11,349 nt of DNA from PWVB01 sp964530185 (GTDB lineage Bacteria > Chloroflexota > Anaerolineae > B4-G1 > SLSP01). Under the pieces are notes generated by a model. It ran no database searches and was not told the origin of the DNA. It saw nothing but the letters and a program-made list of their open reading frames with translations. This document shows, piece after piece, positions 5,989-11,349 of this stretch (position 1 is the stretch's first letter; every line of letters begins with the position of its first letter). The position numbers and the translations under genes were made by a program. The stretch covers positions 1-11,349 of the forward strand of contig CAZHBB010000093.1 in assembly GCA_964530185.1 (NCBI GenBank), read 5' to 3'.

Positions 5989-8476
5989 CTACCCGTTGAG
6001 TACTCTATCGGCGGCGAGCACGCTGAAGATGAAGTTGGCGGCACCGGAGATGACGTATTCCGTCTGTTGCCAGAGGAAAGGCCAGGGTTCCTTGAGTTCG
6101 GCCAGATCTGGTCGGATGAGGGCCGGACCGGAGATGACGCCGCCGGGGATGTACGACCAATCTGCGCGGTTGATGCCATAAGCCACCGTGGCTGAACGCG
6201 CGCCCACCCCGGATACCAGCGATGTGTTGGAGGCCGGGTGCCATCCCAGGTTGTACTGCACGATCCTGAGGATCAGCTCCCGATCGATGAGGTCGGGAAA
6301 CAGGGTCCAGAGCTGATAGAGCTGTACAGCCTGGCTGAGCAACTGCCATCCGATGCCCCAGATCTGGGGCCGGAAGGGGATGCCGAAGGGTGTGTGCGCC
6401 GTCTCCTCCGTGAGCGAGGGGATGCGCGCCTGGATGACATCTCGCAGCCGGGCGGTCAGCGTGCGATCCCCCAGGCGATGCAGCGCCCGCGCGACCCCGC
6501 CTCCAAGCTGCCATGGGTGGGACTCCACGGTCGGCCACAGCTCACGCAGTCGGTCCACATACTGGGCCTCGTCAGTGGCCAGGAAGAGCTCAATCGAGGC
6601 CAGGACCTCCTGCGCCTCGCGGTCACGGGGGACATAGGCTCCGGGTTGACTGACGGGTTCCTGGCTGTGCTCTGTCTCCCACACCTGCTGGGCTATGGTC
6701 AGGCAGGTCTCAGCCAGTGGTGCATCATAGGGGGCCAGGACCCGGCTGGCAGCGGCGAGGGCCGCGGTCACCAGGTACTCCAGCGCCGTGTCGTGGTTTG
6801 TGAACACCCATCGGTCGNNNNNNNNNNNNNNNNNNNNNNNNNNNNNNNNNNNNNNNNNNNNNNNNNNNNNNNNNNNNNNNNNNNNNNNNNNNNNNNNNNN
6901 NNNNNNNNNNNNNNNNNTCCCCGTCGTCGAGGCTCGGCTCGTAGACCCGGTTGTCGGTCATGGTGCTGGCGTCCCCAAGGTGGACGTACTGATCCAGGGT
7001 GCTGGCGATGATACCCTGGAAGCTATGGCCTGCAGCGCGGTAGCCCCCTAGCAGGATCTCGACGCCGTGGGCTACCTGATGAAGGAGGTCTGGTGTCCCA
7101 TCCGGCGTGTGCAGGAGCACCAGCCGACGTTCCCGGTCGACCGTGGTGTGGTCGGTGTCGATCTGGAACAGCTCACGGATCAGCGCCAACGTGTGTGTCG
7201 TGCGGGCTTGAGAGCCGGTAGCCAGGTCGTAGTCGCCGGCGTCATGCCATCCGCCGCGGTCGAGGTAGGGCACGTGCTCGCCGGGTTGGTAGGGCGTCTC
7301 GGTGGACCCATATTGGCGATAACCGTCGAAGTGCGAATGCGAGACGGGCGCCTGGAGCGCGTCATCCAGGTGGCAGGCCCCGTGCCAGACGCGGTAGCGG
7401 TCTTTCACCTTCATGTGGCACATCTGGACCGGGAAGAAGACATCCAGGGTCGGCTGCCAGACGTCGCGCTGGTACACCCGTGGATCGATCTCGAAGGGGG
7501 AGCTGACCTCCTCCTGGTAGCACACGCGATAGAGCCCGGGTTCGCGGATCTCTGAGAAGTCGAACACGGCATAGTCATAGGCCAGGAACCGGCCCCAACG
7601 GCTGGGTACGGCGGTCTTGACCGTCACCGGTCCCTCGGGGGTGATCCTCTGGAGGGTAACTGGCCCAAGGTGCTCGGTGCGGGGGTCCAGTTCCAGCAGA
7701 ACCTGTTTTACCTGATCGGGGTGATAGCCGACCTGGGAGATGCAGATGACCGGGGGGCGTCGCCATTGGGGCTGGCTATGGGGTTCGATGAGCCAGGCGA
7801 CAGCGGGGTGCGTGGCGTCGGGTGCGATCACCTCGCGGAGCACGAACCAGCCATTTTGGGCAGTTCCACGGCCGTCGTACAGGCTCAAGGAGCCTGTCAG
7901 CGAGCGCACCTCGAACCTGCGCAGGGGATCCTCGGGCGCAGCGACGAAGCGCCGACCAACGGCCATAGGGGTCAGGGCTGGAGGTCCCTCGGGGTTGAGG
8001 AGGCGTGGCCCGTTGAACTGGCGGGGAAAGACGCCCTGGGTGGACGCCCCACCCTCCTCCTCAGCCTCCATCCAGAACGCCTTGCCCATGTAGGCGCCGG
8101 GGAAGATCTCTATGTTGAGGCCAAGGCGTCCCACAAGGGAGGCGGGAAGAGGGCCTTCGAGATCCACCGTGACCCGCAGGGCGGGCCCTGCAGGCTCCAC
8201 ATGGATGACATAGGCGAGCCCGGCCTCGGGGAACCTCCCTGACACGCTGACGGAGCCGGCCTCGCTGATGCGGTCACCGATCTTGGGCAGGATGTCCCAC
8301 TGGGTCGGTGCCGAGCTCAGCCGCAGGTCGCCGCACGTCAGGATGCGCTCGCCATGCTGAATGATCTCGATCCCGCCTTGCTTGCCCTCCGGGTATGCGT
8401 TGTGAAACATCAGCATGGTCAGGCCTGAGGCGTGGAAGACGCCCTGGTGGTCGAGTTGCCAGTGAGTTTCCTTCAT
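5989..8476 (-). CDS. Glycoside hydrolase family 9 enzyme with extra N-terminal domain, crossed by an assembly gap
   Basis: One gene split by the N run. The 5' part (8476-6918) encodes an all-beta-looking N-terminal region of unknown family (residues 1-242, with a QGGIEIIQHGER segment), a CelD-type Ig-like domain starting near ICISQVGY (residue 244 on) and the start of the (alpha/alpha)6 catalytic domain with GGWHDAGDYD, whose D412 and D415 are the GH9 catalytic base pair. The 3' part (6817-5989) continues with DRWVFTNHDTALEY and ends with QQTEYVISGAANF, whose Glu (residue 773 of the joined protein) is at the position of the catalytic acid. Removing the Ns joins the halves in frame, giving 795 residues. 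The HHR-type motif of ordinary cellulases is not seen; its place is taken by GVGARSATVAYG and IPGGVISGP. There is no signal peptide, so it should act inside the cell on imported oligosaccharides. The ATG at 8476 has AAGGAG 8 bases upstream; an earlier ATG at 8542 lacks support. Specificity is unknown; calling it a cellulase would be premature. Confidence 0.9.
6818..6917. other. Assembly gap of 100 Ns inside the GH9 gene
   Basis: The run is exactly 100 bases, the customary placeholder for a gap of unknown length, so it should not be read as a real distance. On the - strand the sequence before it ends YEPSLDDG plus two bases GA, and the sequence after it begins with C followed by codons for DRWVFTN. 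Since 100 is not a multiple of three, the spacer makes the two sides look out of frame, although GA plus C would form an Asp codon and restore one frame. Confidence 0.97.
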
Positions 8477-8502
8477 GGTACAGACTCCTTGAGAGATGGA
8501 TA

Positions 8503-8569
8503 GAGCCGGGGACACAGATGTCCAGGGGCCTCCCGGCTCCATACCCCCGACTCATAAGCGGAGGTATGG
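8503..8569 (-). other. Two adjacent inverted repeats between the GNAT and GH9 genes
   Basis: The 102-bp spacer, the longest inside the cluster, holds two perfect inverted repeats side by side. Read on + coordinates, CCATACC (8539-8545) pairs with GGTATGG (8563-8569), loop 17; GAGCCGGG (8503-8510) pairs with CCCGGCTC (8532-8539), and a smaller GACA/TGTC stem (8511-8514 with 8519-8522) lies inside. The two share base 8539. On the transcribed - strand no T run follows either stem, so a standard terminator is unlikely. Plausible roles are a processing or stability element that sets different levels for the genes on either side, or partial attenuation before the GH9 gene. Confidence 0.5.
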
Positions 8570-8578
8570 TCGCATGGG

Positions 8579-9721
8579 CTATGTGAGGGGTAGTTTGTAG
8601 ATCCTCCAGCGCTTGTACACTTTGGCCCCCATGTGGGCCCCCATGAGAGGGGTCTGGGGATTGTCCTCCGAGGTGATCGATAGATCTACCCACTGGTACC
8701 CCTTGGATCGGGCGCGTTTCGCCATCTCGTCGAAGAGCACGGCGGCCACGCCAGTGCCCCAGTATCGGGGCAGGATCAACACGCTCTTGATACATAGCGA
8801 CGTCGCGAGCGGCCTCCGACGACGCATGCGCCACCGTAGATGGACATAGTCCCAGGGATAGCGCAGACCGTTGACGTGGATGAAGATCTCGTTGAGATTG
8901 GGGATCCCCGGTAGCCATCCGACGGTCTCGCCGTCTACCTCGGCGAAAAGAACCAGCTCCGGATCTGCGATCTCGCGAAATGGCGCGACGAGTGCCTCGA
9001 CAGCATCGCGGTGCCAACCGATGTGGTCTGGAAGATGGGCCAGAGCTTTGTTCAGGAGGATGTGGATCCTGTCAATTTCCTCGTCAAGGTGGTCGAAATC
9101 GGGCTGGCGGATGACGATGCGACGTCGTCGTCGGACCGCTGCTGCGATCTCGGCCAGACGACGCAGTGCCGGTGTCTCCTCGGTGATGTCGACGGCCATG
9201 GCGATGTTGTCGCCGCGTGCAGGCTCGAAGCCCAGGGCCTCCATGAAAGGGGCGTAGTAGGGAGGCGTGTGACCACAGAGGAGGGCTGGAGGCCGGTCAC
9301 GGCCCTCGATGAGCACACCATAGCTGTTCTCGTAATCGAGGTTGAAGGGGCCCCACAGTGTGGTAAGGCCCCGTTGCTGGGCCCATGCTGCTGCCTGGGC
9401 CACCAGGGCTTCCAACACGGTGGGGTCCTCGACGTACTCCAGGAAGCCGAAGACGCATTCCTTTCGGCCCCGTCGCTCGTTGGTATATGGGTCTTCGCCG
9501 GCGCAGATCGTGCCCACCGGCACTCCGTCCTGCCAGGCGATGAAGAACTCGGCCTGCCCCCCGCGTTTGAAGAAAGCGCCACGGCGTGGGTCCATGGCGT
9601 GGCGGCGCTCTGGCAGTAAGGGGGGCACCCACAGGGGATCGTCAGCGTAGATGCGCCAGGGGAAGTGCAGAAAGATCCTGCGCTCGCGGGGTGATCGGAT
9701 CGGGCGTACCTGGATGGCCAA
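8579..9721 (-). CDS. GNAT-fold N-acetyltransferase-like protein (YghO-like)
   Basis: A 380-residue protein resembling the YghO-like group of long GNAT-fold proteins of unknown substrate. Near the N terminus it has the group's FPWRIYADDPLWVPPLL stretch, then AEFFIAWQDGVPVGTI (a GNAT-type strand pair), FGFLEY, a WGPFNLDYENSYGVLIEG segment and a PPYYAPFMEALGFEPARGD segment. A second GNAT-like half follows, with LVLFAEVDGETVGWLPGIPN, then SVLILPRYWGTGVAAVLFDEM where the R-x-x-G-x-G pattern (RYWGTGVA) looks like an acetyl-CoA pyrophosphate loop, and WVDLSITSEDNPQT. It has no signal peptide and no membrane segment. The start is TTG at 9721, supported by AAGGAG 7 bases upstream and by absence of an in-frame ATG nearby. 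It follows the symporter stop by 15 bp, so it is probably translated from the same message. What it acylates is unknown; an amino sugar is conceivable from context but there is no sequence evidence for it. Confidence 0.82.
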   Translation of the reverse strand: MAIQVRPIRSPRERRIFLHFPWRIYADDPLWVPPLLPERRHAMDPRRGAFFKRGGQAEFFIAWQDGVPVGTICAGEDPYTNERRGRKECVFGFLEYVEDPTVLEALVAQAAAWAQQRGLTTLWGPFNLDYENSYGVLIEGRDRPPALLCGHTPPYYAPFMEALGFEPARGDNIAMAVDITEETPALRRLAEIAAAVRRRRRIVIRQPDFDHLDEEIDRIHILLNKALAHLPDHIGWHRDAVEALVAPFREIADPELVLFAEVDGETVGWLPGIPNLNEIFIHVNGLRYPWDYVHLRWRMRRRRPLATSLCIKSVLILPRYWGTGVAAVLFDEMAKRARSKGYQWVDLSITSEDNPQTPLMGAHMGAKVYKRWRIYKLPLT

Positions 9722-9728
9722 TGGATCT

Positions 9729-9734
9729 CTCCTT
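9729..9734 (-). promoter_or_regulatory. Ribosome binding site supporting the TTG start of the GNAT gene
   Basis: The - strand reads AAGGAG here, 7 bases before the TTG at 9721 and just after the symporter's TGA (9739-9737). It is the reason to accept a TTG start for the GNAT-like gene, and it points to translation from a message shared with the symporter. Confidence 0.7.
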
Positions 9735-9736
9735 CC

Positions 9737-11092
9737 TCAGACCAGCTTGGCGGCCTTTCGGCTCTCGAGTTCGTGCACGATGCGATTATACTCCGTGCGA
9801 TCAAGCGGATAGTGCAGCGCCACGAGGATGCCGCCGCACAGAAGGATGGCCGGGAGAGGACCCATGATGAGGCGAATGCCCAACAGGGCCTGAGCTGGCT
9901 GTTGGGCGGCGTTGGGGACGTAGCCGGTGACCTCCAGGATGAGCAGGGCCAAAGGCACGGCGATAGAGGCCGCGATCTTGTGCATCAGGGTGGTGAAGCT
10001 GTAGAAGATCCCCTCATGCCGCTGGCCGGTCTGCAGTTCGTCCCACTCCACGGCGTCTGGGATCATCGCCCATGGCAACACATGGACGGCGGATACCCCA
10101 ACCCCGGCCAGGACTGCCAGCGTCAGGATGACGGGGAGGCCCGTGGTTGGGGAGACCAGCACCAGCGTAATCTGCACGGCTGCCCAGAAGGCCACGCCGA
10201 CGATGTAGGCCCATCGCTTGCTCCACCGTTTCGAGACCCACAGCCAGACGGGGAGGGCGAAGATGGCGGTCACGAAGATCGTGGCCATGATGAGGTCGCT
10301 GCTTCCCTCCCTTCGTAGCCAGTACTTCAGGTAAAAGAGCAGGGTGGCCTGCACGATGTCAACGGCGATCCAGGCCAGGAGGAAGAGCGCGAGCCCATAG
10401 AGGAAAGGGCGATTGTGGCGCACGGCCTTCAGGGAATCCCGCAACGAGGGCTCCTTGAGCGTAAGATGATCCTGACGCTCTCGGGTGCTCGCAAAGACCA
10501 GAAGTAGGGGGAGGCCAGAGATCACGCCAAACAACATGCCCATGGTCAGCACCCTGGAAGCGTGCGCGGGCTCGAAGCCTCCGATGATCAAGAGAGGGAT
10601 CGTAAAGGCCAACAGGCTGCCGAGAATGGAGAAGAACATGCGATACGTGGTCAGCGAGGTCCGCTCGTCGTAATCGGCGGTCAGTTCGGGGGTGAGGGCG
10701 AAGTAGGGCATGTACACGAAGGTGGCGCAGGCGTCAAAGAGGACGTAGGCCGCTGCGTAATAGGCCGCCAGCGCCACCTGGTTCTCCAGGGGCGGACGCC
10801 ACCAGAGGGCCATGAAGGACAACGCGAAAGGGAGCCAGCCGAACAGGAGAAAGGGCCGGCGCCGGCCCCAGCGGCTGCGGGTGCGGTCGGAGATGTGCCC
10901 GATGATCGGGTCGTTGATCCAATCCCAGCTCTTGCCCACCAGGATGGCGACCGCGGCCAGGCCGGCGGGGATGCCCACGATGTCTGTCAGGAAGATGGCC
11001 AGGTAGGCGCCGATGATGGTGGAGGTCAGGCTGAACCCCAGATCCCCCGATCCATACAGGAATTTCGTCCAGCCGCTCAATCGCCGTGCCAT
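9737..11092 (-). CDS. GPH-family (MelB-type) MFS sugar-cation symporter
   Basis: This 451-residue membrane protein has about twelve hydrophobic segments and belongs to the glycoside-pentoside-hexuronide:cation symporters, which import glycosides or uronides across the cytoplasmic membrane with Na+ or H+. Supporting sequence: FLYGSGDLGFSL in the first helix with D17; GKSWDWINDPIIG in the second helix, where D57 and D61 match the cation-site pair of MelB; the following loop DRTRSRWGRRRPFLL, the family's basic signature; PYFALTPEL; and in the C-terminal half AVHVLPWAMIPDAVEWDE and HEGIFYSF. The polar C terminus is short, without a regulatory IIA domain. ATG at 11092 has AGGAGG 5 bases upstream. 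It is the first gene of the - strand run and stands directly behind a good promoter. Its position in front of signal-less hydrolase and sulfatase genes suggests it brings their substrate into the cell, probably a small oligosaccharide or uronide. Substrate and coupling ion cannot be read from the sequence. Confidence 0.93.
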   Translation of the reverse strand: MARRLSGWTKFLYGSGDLGFSLTSTIIGAYLAIFLTDIVGIPAGLAAVAILVGKSWDWINDPIIGHISDRTRSRWGRRRPFLLFGWLPFALSFMALWWRPPLENQVALAAYYAAAYVLFDACATFVYMPYFALTPELTADYDERTSLTTYRMFFSILGSLLAFTIPLLIIGGFEPAHASRVLTMGMLFGVISGLPLLLVFASTRERQDHLTLKEPSLRDSLKAVRHNRPFLYGLALFLLAWIAVDIVQATLLFYLKYWLRREGSSDLIMATIFVTAIFALPVWLWVSKRWSKRWAYIVGVAFWAAVQITLVLVSPTTGLPVILTLAVLAGVGVSAVHVLPWAMIPDAVEWDELQTGQRHEGIFYSFTTLMHKIAASIAVPLALLILEVTGYVPNAAQQPAQALLGIRLIMGPLPAILLCGGILVALHYPLDRTEYNRIVHELESRKAAKLV

Positions 11093-11122
11093 GGTACCCT
11101 CCTACGTTGCGGGCTGGACGGA

Positions 11123-11151
11123 AGTATAGGATGGAGAAGTCTGAAGGTCAA
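11123..11151 (-). promoter_or_regulatory. Sigma-70-type promoter for the symporter-led operon
   Basis: On the - strand TTGACC (11151-11146) and TATACT (11128-11123) are separated by exactly 17 bases, each with one mismatch to the TTGACA and TATAAT consensus. Transcription would start near 11115, leaving a leader of roughly 24 bases that contains the AGGAGG site of the symporter. This is the only near-consensus promoter noticed in front of the gene run. Confidence 0.75.
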
Positions 11152-11185
11152 TGCTGGCCTGGGGGCAAGCCAACGCTGGCGGACA

Positions 11186-11197
11186 GGTGTCACGTGA
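11186..11197. promoter_or_regulatory. TCACGTGA palindrome upstream of the operon promoter
   Basis: A perfect 8-bp palindrome TCACGTGA (11190-11197) lies about 40 bp upstream of the -35 box. The ten bases GGTGTCACGT covering its left half (11186-11195) occur again at 11340-11349, the very end of the window, where the second palindrome may be completed outside. The spacing would suit an activator or repressor site, but an 8-bp palindrome can occur by chance and no regulator gene is seen in the window. Confidence 0.3.
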
Positions 11198-11256
11198 AGG
11201 ATAAGGCTCAGCGGCCTGGAGGCAGCGCCTCGGAAGAAGCGCCTTGGAAGGCGGGG

Positions 11257-11313
11257 CTGTCCCACGGTTACAGTGCTCTGTGGGACGGGCTTTCCAGCCT
11301 GTCCAGACAGGCT
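11257..11313. repeat. Chain of three overlapping inverted repeats (REP-like) in the upstream intergenic region
   Basis: Three stems overlap in 57 bases. Stem one pairs 11257-11267 with 11278-11288 (11 pairs, two of them G-T; core GTCCCAC/GTGGGAC). Stem two pairs 11284-11291 with 11296-11303 (8 pairs, one G-T, loop TTCC). Stem three pairs 11296-11303 (AGCCTGTC) with 11306-11313 (GACAGGCT), perfect, with only CA between. Stems one and two share bases, as do two and three, so they exclude one another. The region 11093-11349 otherwise holds no convincing gene. The make-up resembles short dispersed palindromic repeats; a terminator of a gene beyond the right edge is an alternative, though no T run is present. 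Confidence 0.55.
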
Positions 11314-11349
11314 TTGCCCGTTTCCTGACTGGAAGAGGCGGTGTCACGT

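Noticed and set aside
4660..6195. A 511-codon open frame on the + strand opposite the sulfatase and the end of the GH9 gene
   Set aside because: It lies wholly antisense to genes with clear family motifs, shows no recognisable domain, and such long shadow frames are common in GC-rich DNA.
6725..6807. Two separate GH9 proteins or a frameshifted pseudogene around the gap
   Set aside because: The frame change is explained by the arbitrary 100-N spacer; the flanks read through when it is removed, and no stop codon breaks either half.
11102..11347. Small open frames of about 80 codons on both strands at the right edge
   Set aside because: They run across the promoter and the inverted repeats, lack ribosome sites and show no recognisable protein features.

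Overview
This is a GC-rich bacterial window, with an assembly gap of exactly 100 Ns at 6818-6917, so it is a scaffold from a draft or metagenome assembly. The gene content fits a free-living heterotroph: a sugar-cation symporter, carbohydrate-active enzymes without export signals, strong AGGAGG-type ribosome sites and one TTG start. I lean towards Chloroflexota (Anaerolineae-like), but this is only an impression from the protein types and composition. No rRNA, tRNA, CRISPR array, insertion sequence or phage gene was found.

Layout. On the + strand, the left edge holds the 3' portion of an NAD(P)-dependent malic enzyme (1-1268). It converges, with 22 bp between stop codons, on a run of seven genes that fills the rest of the window on the - strand. 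In transcription order these are: a GPH/MelB-type MFS symporter (11092-9737), a YghO-like GNAT protein (9721-8579), a large glycoside hydrolase family 9 (GH9) enzyme (8476-5989, crossed by the N gap), a type I sulfatase (5970-4444), a beta-propeller lipoprotein (about 4429-2948), a mannonate-dehydratase-like TIM-barrel protein (2881-1919), and a stand-alone MgsA/RarA C-terminal-domain protein (1863-1291). Spacings are 15, 102, 18, 14, 66 and 55 bp. A near-consensus sigma-70 promoter (TTGACC, 17 bp, TATACT; 11151-11123) lies just upstream of the symporter, and no convincing intrinsic terminator interrupts the run, so an operon is likely at least for the first five genes. The upstream 257 bp also hold a TCACGTGA palindrome and a chain of overlapping inverted repeats.

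How the genes may work together (inference). The symporter would import a small glycoside or uronate-containing oligosaccharide. The GH9 hydrolase and the sulfatase both start without a signal peptide and would cut and desulfate it in the cytoplasm. The UxuA-like dehydratase would act on a released uronate derivative such as mannonate, and malic enzyme could supply pyruvate and reducing power further downstream. The propeller lipoprotein would sit on the outer face of the membrane. The GNAT and MgsA_C proteins have no obvious place in such a pathway. The substrate is not determined by the sequence.

The most useful observation is that the two halves of the GH9 gene, which lie in different frames because of the 100-N spacer, read through in one frame if the N run is removed. 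They then give a single 795-residue protein, so this is one intact gene and not two broken ones.
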